Of a stretch of 34,498 nucleotides of DNA, positions 23,656-31,720 are shown piece by piece. The notes under the pieces were generated by a model. That model did no database searches. It saw nothing but the letters and a program-made list of their open reading frames with translations, and was not told where the DNA came from. This DNA is from Oscillospiraceae bacterium (GTDB lineage Bacteria > Bacillota > Clostridia > Oscillospirales > Oscillospiraceae). The number at the start of each line of letters is the position of its first letter. The first letter of the stretch is position 1. Where the stretch lies: contig JAAWSV010000026.1 in assembly GCA_022801715.1 (NCBI GenBank), positions 1 to 34,498 on the forward strand, in the 5' to 3' direction. The position numbers and the translations under genes are program-made.

Positions 23656-24212
23656 AGCGTGAACCCCCTCTCCGTCAAATATGCCTTTAGCTGTGTCCTT
23701 GTCCGCTCCAGCGCCTTCGACACCGCTCCCGGCCGCATGCCGCAGTCCTCCGCGATGGTGGAAACTGCGTCGGCGTACCAGTAGCGGCGGACGAAGATGC
23801 TCCGCTTGGCTGTGGGAAGACCCCTTACAAAGGCATTGACGGCCCTCCCCAGCTCTTGGCGGTCTATGGCCTGCTCTACGGTGTCGGTATCCGAAACACA
23901 GTCGGTCAGCTCGTCTAAAATGAGCGCCATCTCGCCGCCGCCCCGCTTCTCGGCCCGGTCGTGCCGGTACCGGTTGAAGGACAGGTTCCGCGTGATCCTG
24001 CCGAGGAATGTGGAAAGCTGCTCCGGCCGGTGGGGCGGGATGGCGTTCCACGCGCTTAAATAGGTGTCGTTGACGCATTCCTCCGCGTCCTCGTCGCTGC
24101 TTAGGATGTTCTTCGCGATGGCTCTGCAGTAGCGGCCGTACTGGTCGGACGTGGCCTTGATGGCCTGTTCGTTTCGATCCCAATATAGCTGAATAATACC
24201 GGCGTCATCCAT
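23652..24212 (-). CDS. ECF-type RNA polymerase sigma factor
   Basis: A 186-residue sigma-70 family protein of the extracytoplasmic-function type. Region 2 covers about residues 22-95 (YCRAIAKNILSSDEDAEECVNDTYLSAW then LSTFLGRITRNLSFNRYR). Region 4 covers about 125-180 (ELGRAVNAFVRGLPTAKRSIFVRRYWY, then IAEDCGMRPGAVSKALERTRTQL), which holds the helix-turn-helix for the -35 element. It directs RNA polymerase to a set of stress or envelope promoters not identifiable here. It starts after a GGGGGGG run and overlaps the next gene by four bases. Confidence 0.92.
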   Translation of the reverse strand: MDDAGIIQLYWDRNEQAIKATSDQYGRYCRAIAKNILSSDEDAEECVNDTYLSAWNAIPPHRPEQLSTFLGRITRNLSFNRYRHDRAEKRGGGEMALILDELTDCVSDTDTVEQAIDRQELGRAVNAFVRGLPTAKRSIFVRRYWYADAVSTIAEDCGMRPGAVSKALERTRTQLKAYLTERGFTL

Positions 24213-24283
24213 ACAGGTCCCCCCCCTTCACCTATATACACAGCTTTCGGGTGAAAATCTGACAGGCAAATCGACTGTTTTTC

Positions 24284-24319
24284 AAAAAAAGGAGGAGAAA
24301 CGATGTCCGTTTCTCCTCC
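24284..24319 (-). terminator. Intrinsic terminator of the GTPase-nuclease fusion gene
   Basis: On the minus strand GGAGGAGAAACG pairs with CGTTTCTCCTCC around a five-base loop and is followed by seven T. It lies just after the stop at 24333 and before the sigma factor gene, so the two leftward genes are separate transcripts. Confidence 0.9.
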
Positions 24320-24332
24320 CCCAATAACTCGC

Positions 24333-26873
24333 CTATTGATTTTGCAAAAACGCCCGGATCTGGCTGTTCACCGCGTCGATCTCCCGGCGGAGGTCGGCGG
24401 CGGAGAGGCGCTGGGCGCCGTGGCCCAAGGTCAGTATCTGCTCCAAGCCGTCGGAGGTGGCCACCTTGATCCGGTGGGTGCGGGAGAGCTCATAGGACAC
24501 CCGCTCGATATACATGTCCGCCGTCTCCCCCTCCTTGGTGTACACCACGTGGATGCCGCCCTCCTTGGTCTGGGTGCCCAGATTGTCCCGGACCCGGTAG
24601 GCGTCAAAGACCAAGGTCAATTGACAGCCCTTGACCCCTTGGTAGTTGCTGAGGGCGTTGATCAGCGCCCAGCGGGCGGCGTCCAAGCTCTCCCGGGCCA
24701 AGCGGCTCAGGTCCTCCCAAGCGAAGATGATGTTGTAGCCGTCCACCAGAAGAATATCCTCCTGCTGTACATAGCCCAGCTTCTGCTCGGGGACGGTGAC
24801 GCGCTTGGCGCTGCGCTGGCGGAGGGCGTCCATGCCCCGGTTGCGGATGGGGCCGTAGGCCCGGACGAAGATCTCCTCCAGTTCCTCATCTGACGCCGAC
24901 ACCGAGGCGCCGCCGTAGACATACCGGCGGGGGGCGTCCTGTTTTTGCTCCTGAAAGCGCACCGGGCAGGGGACGTGGGCCTTTTTCGGCACCTCGCTCC
25001 AAGGCACCACAATGCCGACGCCGTGGTCGCAGAACACCGAGTCCGCCGGGTTCTCCGTGTCCCGCGCAGGGTCGTAGCCGGCGGCAGCGATGACCTCCTC
25101 GGCGTTGTGACAGGGGGCGTAGGGCCCCACAGCACAGGTGAGACGGCCCCGGCCCCGGGTGTAGGCGGCCACGTCGGTGTGGTACCCCCGGAGGGCTGAC
25201 ACCGGGGCGTTCCCCCTAAGGAGTGTCAGCTCCCCTTTGTTTTCCGGGGGTGTAAAGGTGGCCCCCATGCGCTGGAGATCGGTCATGGCCCGTCCCACAT
25301 TCTCCTCGGGGAGCTCCAGAATATAGTCGTAGGTGGGCTCCAGCAGCACCGGCTCCGCGGTCATGAGGCCCTGGCGGACGGCCCGGTAGGTGGCCTGACG
25401 GAAGTCGCCACCCTCGGTGTGCTTCACGTGGGCCCGACCGGCGATCAGGGTCAGCTTGATGTCGGTGATGGCGGCGCCGGTGAGGACGCCCCGGTGGGTT
25501 TTCTCCATCAGATGGGTCAAAATCAGCCTCTGCCAGTTCACATCCAGCTGATCCGCGCCGCAGGCGGCGGCGTACTGGACGCCGCTGCCCGGGGGAAGGG
25601 GCTCCAGCAGCAGATGGACCTCGGCGTAGTGGCGCAGAGGCTCGAAGTGCCCTACCCCTGCCGCCGGGGCGGCGATGGTCTCCTTATAGACAATACTCCC
25701 CTCGTCGAAGGTCACCGCGAGGCCGAACCGCTCCGCGATCAGGTGGGTGAGCACCTCCACCTGCACCTCCCCCATGAGGGCGGCGTGGATCTCCTTTAGG
25801 GTCTCGTTGTAGTGGATTCGCAGCTGGGGGTCCTCCTCCTCCAGCTGCCGCAGGGCCTTGAGCAGCGTGAAGGCGTCGCAGCCGGCGGGGGGCAGCACCC
25901 GGTAGCGGAGCACCGGCTCCAGCGCCGGCGAGAGGGACGGCGGGGCCGCGCCCAGGGCGTCGCCGGGGCGGGTGCGGCTGAGACCGGTGACGGCGACAAC
26001 GGTGCCGGCCTCGGCCTCCTCGATGGCCCGGTACTTTTCGCCGGAGTAAAGGCGGATTTGGTTCACTTTTTCCTGCCAGGTGTCACCGGAGAGCTGGGTG
26101 CGGACTTTCAGGCTGCCGCCGGTGACTTTTAGAAATGTCAGGCGGGTGTCGTTGTCGCGGGCGATCTTGAATACCCGGGCGGCGAATTCCTCCGGGTAGA
26201 TGGCGGGAGGTGTGTAGTGGTCTAAAATGTCCAAAAAAGTGTCGATTCCTTCCATTTTTAAGGCCGCGCCGTAACATACCGGGAAGATTGAGCGGCGGCG
26301 GATCAGCTCCGCTATCTCGCGATCCTCTATGGTTTCCCCGGCTAAATAGCGCTCCAGAAGGGACTCGTCGCAGGTGGCGGCGGCCTCCTGAATGGCCTCA
26401 AAAGTGCTGAAATCGGCGCAGGATGGGTCTAAATCGCGCTGGAGGGCGGCTAAAAGGGCGGGGGGGCCAGGGTTGGGCAGGTCCAGCTTGTTGATGAAGA
26501 GAAATACCGGCAGACGGTGGCGCTCCAAAAGGTGCCAGAGAGTGCGGGTGTGGGACTGGATTCCGTCGGTGGCGCTGATCACTAAAATGGCGGCGTCCAA
26601 GACCGAGAGGACACGCTCCATCTCGGCGGAAAAGTCCACGTGGCCGGGGGTGTCAAGTAAAGTTACTTCACGGTCTCCTATGGAAAAAACTGCCTGCTTT
26701 GAGAAGATGGTAATGCCCCGCTGGCGCTCCAGGGGGGCAGTATCTAAGAATGTGTCAGCGTGGTCTACGCGGCCCAGGCGGCGCAGGGCTTTTGTGGCGT
26801 AGAGAAGGGCCTCTGAAAGGGTGGTTTTGCCCGCGTCTACGTGTGCTAAAGTTCCAAATACGGCGTGCACCAC
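24333..26873 (-). CDS. TetM-like translational GTPase fused to a Rae1/YacP-type NYN nuclease domain
   Basis: An 846-residue protein. Residues 1-660 match the EF-G/TetM family: G1 AHVDAGKTT near residue 10, G2 RGITI, G3 DTPGHVDF, G4 NKLD, then the beta-barrel and the EF-G-like domains III-V. The C-terminal 140 residues, from about 707, match the NYN_YacP family: ILLVDGYNIIFAW, LVFDAYRV, a TKEGETAD segment and KVATSD. In Bacillus subtilis this family is Rae1, a ribosome-associated A-site mRNA endonuclease. The acidic residues of the PIN-like site (in DGYN, FDA, ETAD and TSD) are present. The plausible role is to enter the A site as TetM does and cleave the mRNA there. Tetracycline resistance is not implied. 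Start is GTG at 26873. Confidence 0.9.
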   Translation of the reverse strand: MVHAVFGTLAHVDAGKTTLSEALLYATKALRRLGRVDHADTFLDTAPLERQRGITIFSKQAVFSIGDREVTLLDTPGHVDFSAEMERVLSVLDAAILVISATDGIQSHTRTLWHLLERHRLPVFLFINKLDLPNPGPPALLAALQRDLDPSCADFSTFEAIQEAAATCDESLLERYLAGETIEDREIAELIRRRSIFPVCYGAALKMEGIDTFLDILDHYTPPAIYPEEFAARVFKIARDNDTRLTFLKVTGGSLKVRTQLSGDTWQEKVNQIRLYSGEKYRAIEEAEAGTVVAVTGLSRTRPGDALGAAPPSLSPALEPVLRYRVLPPAGCDAFTLLKALRQLEEEDPQLRIHYNETLKEIHAALMGEVQVEVLTHLIAERFGLAVTFDEGSIVYKETIAAPAAGVGHFEPLRHYAEVHLLLEPLPPGSGVQYAAACGADQLDVNWQRLILTHLMEKTHRGVLTGAAITDIKLTLIAGRAHVKHTEGGDFRQATYRAVRQGLMTAEPVLLEPTYDYILELPEENVGRAMTDLQRMGATFTPPENKGELTLLRGNAPVSALRGYHTDVAAYTRGRGRLTCAVGPYAPCHNAEEVIAAAGYDPARDTENPADSVFCDHGVGIVVPWSEVPKKAHVPCPVRFQEQKQDAPRRYVYGGASVSASDEELEEIFVRAYGPIRNRGMDALRQRSAKRVTVPEQKLGYVQQEDILLVDGYNIIFAWEDLSRLARESLDAARWALINALSNYQGVKGCQLTLVFDAYRVRDNLGTQTKEGGIHVVYTKEGETADMYIERVSYELSRTHRIKVATSDGLEQILTLGHGAQRLSAADLRREIDAVNSQIRAFLQNQ

Positions 26874-26890
26874 GTTTTTTTACCCCCATT

Positions 26891-26938
26891 TTTTCGCGAT
26901 TTCAGGCGTATTTTAGGCGATTTTTCGCGAAAAGTCAA
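26891..26938 (-). promoter_or_regulatory. Promoter with embedded palindromes for the GTPase-nuclease gene
   Basis: On the minus strand TTGACT (26938-26933) and TAAAAT (26915-26910) are 17 bases apart. A perfect 12-bp palindrome TTTTCGCGAAAA (26922-26933) fills most of the spacer. A second partial copy, TTTTCGCGATTT on the plus strand at 26891-26902, lies around the expected transcription start. This is the classic layout of a repressor operator. Confidence 0.7.
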
Positions 26939-27226
26939 GGGTGAATTGCATCGAATTGTGCAACAGAAGGGGGGTGGGGGGCTGGAATTGAGAGCTGTGG
27001 GCTCAGAGCGATGGCGTCCTATGCCGCGGGACGGTTTTTTATCTGCACCTACATTCTGCCCCTACATTTGTTATACCACTATATTTATAATACTACATTT
27101 ATGATGCTGCCTGCTCACCCCCCCTCCCTGTCTTTCGCGGCCCGCTTCCGATTTCTCTCTCCCTATTCCTCCTTCTCCACTCTTTGGGCGGTTTGTTACA
27201 AGCGTGTTACAATCGGCTGAGACCCC
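26939..27226. other. Intergenic region between the GTPase fusion and SLH copy C
   Basis: No gene is supported here. An AT-rich island at about 27035-27110 holds three CTACATT repeats (27049, 27062 and 27093), the first two 13 bases apart. A pyrimidine-rich stretch follows at 27115-27180. No SLH-type 110-bp cassette is present, unlike the regions upstream of copies A, B and D. Confidence 0.5.
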
Positions 27227-27255
27227 TTGCATTGTCGGGAGAGGCGTGCTATATT
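27227..27255 (+). promoter_or_regulatory. Sigma-A promoter of SLH copy C
   Basis: TTGCAT at 27227-27232 and TATATT at 27250-27255 with a 17-base spacer. It predicts a 5' untranslated region of about 230 bases. A GGGGAG-AGACG-CTCCCC hairpin lies near 27278-27294, ahead of the conserved leader. Confidence 0.72.
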
Positions 27256-27372
27256 GTGACTGCGGAAGGAAACGCGGGGAGAGACGCTCCCCGGCGCAGA
27301 TACGGGACCGGCTAGCCACGGTATGTGCTCCGGTTGGCGTACCTCCGAAGCGCGGAATTCCGACAAAAAAGA

Positions 27373-27490
27373 TAAGGGGAGATAATACTGCCATTAGGAA
27401 GTATCTTTCGACTGCGAAAGCTGTCGAAATGTTTCTGAATCGAAGGATTATCGAACTTTATCGCAAAATTCAAAAGGAGGAATGTCTACC
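27373..27490 (+). promoter_or_regulatory. Conserved 118-nt SLH leader, copy C
   Basis: Same length as copies A and B. Stems are ATACTGCC/GGAAGTAT and CTTTCG/CGAAAG, the latter fully Watson-Crick here. The AAGGAGG site at the 3' end is followed by TGTCTACC and ATG. Similarity to the other copies starts at TAAGGGG (27373) and upstream of this the sequences are unrelated. An open frame through the leader ends in TGA overlapping the SLH ATG. Confidence 0.72.
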
Positions 27491-30400
27491 ATGAGAAACC
27501 TCAAGAAGGTTCTCGCGCTGGTGCTGGCTTTGGTCATGTCCCTGAGCCTCGTCACCATCGCAAACGCGGCCGATTTCAGCGACAATGCTGACATCGACTA
27601 CAGCGAAGCCGTTGATGTCATGGTCGCTGCCGGTATTATCGACGGCGTCGGCAACAACAGCTTCGATCCCAACGGCACCCTGACCCGTGAGCAGGCTGCC
27701 AAGCTCATCACCTACATGCTCTTAGGCGAGAATTCCGACAAGCTGGGTGTGGAGGGTACGTCTTTCAATGACGTGGCCGCTACCCGCTGGAGTGCTCCGG
27801 CCATCGAGTACTGCGCCTCTTTAGGTATCATTGATGGCGCCGGCGACGGCAACTTCTATCCCGCTGGCAAGCTGACTGGCTACGCTTTTGCCAAGATGCT
27901 GCTCACCGCCATCGGCTATGACAGCCAGCTGGAGGGCTTCACTGGCGCCGGCTGGACCATCCCCGTGGCCTCCATCGGCATGGAGGTCGGTTTGGACAAC
28001 GGTCTGGAGAAGATGTTCGGCTCCGCTGAGATCAGCCGTCAGGAGGCTGCTCAGATGGCTCTGAACGCTATCAAGACCCCGCTGGTTGAGTACAACAAGC
28101 AGGCCACCATCTCCGTCAACGGCGCCGAGGTCTCCCTGGGCGACAAGGAGGCCAGCTATGTGACCACCACCATTGCCCGTACTCAGACCATCTCCAAGCA
28201 GAAGCTCTCCAACTCCAATGACTACACCATCGAGTTTGGTGAGAAGTACCTGCCCAAGCTGGAGCTGCAGACGGATGTTGACGACTTCGGCCGTCCCTCC
28301 TACACCTGGGCCTACGACAAGAAGGTCATTGGCACCTACCTGGATGACACCGATCTGGTGGCTGAGTTCACCACCAAGGTCACCGGCAAGGACCTGTACG
28401 ACGCCATCACCAAGAACGTGATGGAGCATCTGGAGGATGACGTGCTGACCGTCTACATCGACGGCGAGACCAAGGTGGAGAATAACCCCGCCGTGTTCAC
28501 CCACAGTGTTGTCGAGCGCACCAACAACGACGGCGTGGGCGCCACCGAGAAGGGCGTTCTGACGCAGGTCTTTGTCACCCGGATTGAGGGCGAGAACGAG
28601 ACCGAGTACGATGTGAAGATCGTCATCATCAACACCTATCTGGCTATCGCTACCGAGGACTACGATACCAAGAACGAAGAGGTTGATATTGAGATCTACG
28701 CCATCGACAACTTCGGCACCAGCAAGAATCCTGATTTCATCAAGGCCACTGATCAGGAGAAGGATACCGCCACGGTCAAGAATGACGATATCAACGTGGA
28801 GAACGTGAAGGAGGACGACAAGTACCTCGTCACCGTGGCCGCCGGCAAGGTGCAGACCATGGTCGCCCCCGAGATTGTCGCGGACGCCTCCATCGACAGC
28901 TTCAAGCTGCACAAGGATGTCACCGTGGAGGGCACCACCTATGAGTATGCCCACACCGCCAAGTACGACGTCGAGGTGCTGGACGACTACAGCAAGACCA
29001 ATCTGAAGGACACCACCTACAATGTGATCCTCGATCCCTACGGCTACCTGATCGGCATTGAGCAGAACACCGAGGCCGACCAGTATGTGTTCCTCACCGG
29101 CATGGAGGGCAACACCAGCGACCTGTCCACCAAGAATGCCGATGCCAATGTCATCTTCTTGGATGGCCGCATGGAGACCATCTCTGTCAATGTGGGCAAG
29201 AGCAAGTTCCTTGCCGGCACCCAGAACGGCCCCCATATGAATACTTGGTGCACCTACAGCGTGGACAACGCCGGTGTGTACACCCTGAAGCAGGTCTCCA
29301 CGGATGCGGGTGACAAGATCAAGGTCATGCAGTCCGCGATTGACGCTGACGATTATAGCGGTGAGATCAAGATCGACAAGAAGAATGTCGCCCTGACCGG
29401 TATTGGCACCGCCAAGGTCTACGGCAACAACGACACCATCTACTTGGCTGTCTCCACCGCGCCCATCAAGTCGGCCACCCTTGCGGCCGCAGATCCTACC
29501 CAGCCCTGGGCCGCCGTCATTGACGACGTGGATTCCGTGACTGTGGGCGCCCGTAACGCCAGCTTGGTTGCGAAGGATCAGGTGGCCGGCGACGGCAGCA
29601 ACAAGGAAGATACTGAGACGACTCCCGGTACTCCCGATGGGGACGGCCCCGTCCCCTCTGACCACGAGGTCTACCCCCTGTTCAAGGACAACGGCTACAT
29701 TATTGCGGCCGTGGTCATCGGCGAGGATGACGGCGTGAGCAAGACCTACGCCTATGTCCACACCGAGGATGTGAAGCGCGAGAGCTACAACAAGGCTGAC
29801 GACGAGTGGACCTGGACCCGCGAGGCCATCGTGGACGGCAAGATCACCGAGCTGAAGGAGGTCGGCGGCGGTACCGATCTGAGCGATCTGGAGGATATGA
29901 TCCAGGGCCATTGGTACGAGGTCAAGTTCGACGCTGACGGCAACGTGAAGAGCGCTACTGAGGTGCCCTTCACTGAGGCTGATGGTGCTGCCGATGCCCA
30001 TCAGTTCATCAACGAGGTTCTTGACGTTGAGCCGTCTGTCAACGATAAGGACACCGTTATCCTCCAGCAGGCTGGTATGGCTGGCGGAGCGAACTCCAAG
30101 CTGACCTACAAGAGCGGCACGCTGTACACCACCGAGAATGAGGATGAGGCTCTGGGCTTCTCCGTGTCCCCCGATGTGAAGGTCGTGCTGTGCCTGTCCG
30201 ACGGTGAGGGCACCGACTGGGATGACTGCGATGACACCTACACCGGCTACGCTGGTCTGGAGCGCGCCATCCGCAACCTCGACTACAACTTTATCGGTGA
30301 GCTGAACGCTGTGTTTGACAACGGCGACGCTGTTGTGATCATTCTGGTTGACACCACCGATGCCGAGGATGACGGTGAGGACGATGGGGACGACGGCGAG

Positions 30401-31156
30401 GAAAATACCGATACCCACGCCAAGGCTGTTGTGGACATTGATCGCTTGGAGATTACAGAGCTGAATGTCGTTGATGGGGATTACAAGGCTCCCATCATCG
30501 AAGCTGTGAAGAAGCTGGGCTACTCCGTTTCCGACTGGAGCGGCATCACTGCCGCCGGTGTTGCACAGGGTGACACAGTTGTGGTGAAAGACGCCGACGG
30601 CAATACTTCTACGCTCGAGATTACCGGCACTCCCGTCAAGTACTGGACTGTCAAGGTCGATAACGTAGTGAAGGAAGAGGTTAAGGACAGCGAGGATTCC
30701 GTACTGGTGGTATCCGACATCACCGGCAAGGGCACTGGTTATCTGGTTGACGGAACCTACGCCGCCTACGATCCCGATGATGATACCACTGCCGCCGCTG
30801 CCAGCGTGAGCGATGCTGTGGTGATCGAAACCGGGTATGTTGAGGTGGCCGGCGTGACCGCCAACGCTGTTGCGACCGGTGCGACCACTGGCGCTACTGC
30901 CGGTACTGTGGCCATCACTGGCACTCCCACCTTCGCCAAGGTTGGCAGCAAGCTGGCTGTCACTGTGACTACCACCGCGAATGCTTCCGCGACCACCGGT
31001 TCGACTGTTGGTGTTACTGTAACTGGCGCGACTGCACCGGCCACTAAGGATATTACCCTGGACCAGGTTAAGGCTGGTGCGACCGTAAGCTTTGAGATCG
31101 TGGTCGAAGAGACCGAGATCACTGCTGTTGGCGGAACAATCGCTGACAAGACCTGA
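27491..31156 (+). CDS. SLH-domain surface (S-layer-like) protein, copy C
   Basis: A 1221-residue exported protein. Signal peptide residues 1-26 end in ANA and three SLH repeats follow to about residue 205. The body is acidic and matches copy B in order and in many blocks (KYLPKLEL, FGRPSYTW, DEWTWTRE). An acidic linker of Asp, Glu and Gly lies at about residues 957-974. The C-terminus from about 1100 is rich in Ala, Thr and Val (VATGATTGATAGTVAITG) and looks like an Ig-like or stalk region; it has no counterpart in copy B. The protein is expected to sit on the cell wall through its SLH repeats and is a candidate major surface-layer protein, having the clearest promoter of the copies. Confidence 0.92.
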   Translation: MRNLKKVLALVLALVMSLSLVTIANAADFSDNADIDYSEAVDVMVAAGIIDGVGNNSFDPNGTLTREQAAKLITYMLLGENSDKLGVEGTSFNDVAATRWSAPAIEYCASLGIIDGAGDGNFYPAGKLTGYAFAKMLLTAIGYDSQLEGFTGAGWTIPVASIGMEVGLDNGLEKMFGSAEISRQEAAQMALNAIKTPLVEYNKQATISVNGAEVSLGDKEASYVTTTIARTQTISKQKLSNSNDYTIEFGEKYLPKLELQTDVDDFGRPSYTWAYDKKVIGTYLDDTDLVAEFTTKVTGKDLYDAITKNVMEHLEDDVLTVYIDGETKVENNPAVFTHSVVERTNNDGVGATEKGVLTQVFVTRIEGENETEYDVKIVIINTYLAIATEDYDTKNEEVDIEIYAIDNFGTSKNPDFIKATDQEKDTATVKNDDINVENVKEDDKYLVTVAAGKVQTMVAPEIVADASIDSFKLHKDVTVEGTTYEYAHTAKYDVEVLDDYSKTNLKDTTYNVILDPYGYLIGIEQNTEADQYVFLTGMEGNTSDLSTKNADANVIFLDGRMETISVNVGKSKFLAGTQNGPHMNTWCTYSVDNAGVYTLKQVSTDAGDKIKVMQSAIDADDYSGEIKIDKKNVALTGIGTAKVYGNNDTIYLAVSTAPIKSATLAAADPTQPWAAVIDDVDSVTVGARNASLVAKDQVAGDGSNKEDTETTPGTPDGDGPVPSDHEVYPLFKDNGYIIAAVVIGEDDGVSKTYAYVHTEDVKRESYNKADDEWTWTREAIVDGKITELKEVGGGTDLSDLEDMIQGHWYEVKFDADGNVKSATEVPFTEADGAADAHQFINEVLDVEPSVNDKDTVILQQAGMAGGANSKLTYKSGTLYTTENEDEALGFSVSPDVKVVLCLSDGEGTDWDDCDDTYTGYAGLERAIRNLDYNFIGELNAVFDNGDAVVIILVDTTDAEDDGEDDGDDGEENTDTHAKAVVDIDRLEITELNVVDGDYKAPIIEAVKKLGYSVSDWSGITAAGVAQGDTVVVKDADGNTSTLEITGTPVKYWTVKVDNVVKEEVKDSEDSVLVVSDITGKGTGYLVDGTYAAYDPDDDTTAAAASVSDAVVIETGYVEVAGVTANAVATGATTGATAGTVAITGTPTFAKVGSKLAVTVTTTANASATTGSTVGVTVTGATAPATKDITLDQVKAGATVSFEIVVEETEITAVGGTIADKT

Positions 31157-31193
31157 TATCAGGTATGCGTTTGAAATAACCGTCATAGGAAGA

Positions 31194-31226
31194 GGACCCG
31201 CCCCAGGAGGGGCGGGTCCCTTCTTG
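31194..31226 (+). terminator. Intrinsic terminator of SLH copy C
   Basis: Perfect 11-bp stem GGACCCGCCCC / GGGGCGGGTCC with an AGGA loop, then CTTCTTG. It lies between the SLH stop and the stop of the convergent phage-tail-like gene. Confidence 0.78.
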
Positions 31227-31230
31227 CATC

Positions 31231-31689
31231 TCAGTCCATCGGCCAGAAGGCAAATACACGGTAAGTATAATAGGCCCAGTTCATCTGCTTAAAGATATTT
31301 TCCGAATACCAGGTGAGGGTATTGCCATTCCAGGTGAAGCATGTATCAATATCATTTAAGGTGTACAAGGTATTTTCCGGCGGTATGTGGAGTTGGGACT
31401 GACCTCTGGATTCAATAATAATCGCCCACAGCGGCCTTCTCGGAAAGGTCAGGGTGCAGGGGTGGTCCTTGCCGCAGAATTTGTCCGTGGTGCCCTCCCC
31501 CTTGTAGGTGGTGGTCCAGATCTGGCAGTTGCCGAACTTGGGCGTCTGCTGCTCCAGCGCGGCAACCCGCCCCTCGTGTCCGGACAGGGCGGTCTCGAGC
31601 TTGGCGGTCATGTCGTTGAAGGTCTCCATCTGGATGCGGTCAGTCTTGGCCCAGCTGGGCAGGTGATAATTTTCGGTGTAGTTCATCAT
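31231..31689 (-). CDS. Small phage-tail-like protein, paralog 2
   Basis: A 152-residue protein paralogous to the one at 6534-6998. Shared blocks are LPSWAKTDRIQMETFNDMTAKLETAL, here split by a helical linker (RVAALEQQ), then FGNCQIWTTTYKGEGT, WNGNTLTWYSENIFKQMN and a final aromatic segment. There is no signal peptide. The N-terminal pattern is that of clostridial phage tail or tail-fibre proteins, and the function is unknown. Two adjacent ATG codons at 31689 and 31686 follow GAGGGGG; the second gives the same eight-base spacing as the paralog. It converges with SLH copy C, as the paralog does with copy B. Confidence 0.75.
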   Translation of the reverse strand: MMNYTENYHLPSWAKTDRIQMETFNDMTAKLETALSGHEGRVAALEQQTPKFGNCQIWTTTYKGEGTTDKFCGKDHPCTLTFPRRPLWAIIIESRGQSQLHIPPENTLYTLNDIDTCFTWNGNTLTWYSENIFKQMNWAYYTYRVFAFWPMD

Positions 31690-31720
31690 ATTGTCCCCCT
31701 CAAATATTTAAGTCCGACAA

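Noticed and set aside
24333-26873. A plain tetracycline resistance gene
   Set aside because: The C-terminal nuclease-like domain and the divergent domain IV region do not fit classical TetM, and there is no mobile element around it. Resistance cannot be claimed.
27821-31186. A 1121-codon minus-strand open frame opposite SLH copy C
   Set aside because: It is antisense to a gene with a signal peptide and SLH repeats. The translation is a repetitive His/Gly/Leu/Val text without any domain.
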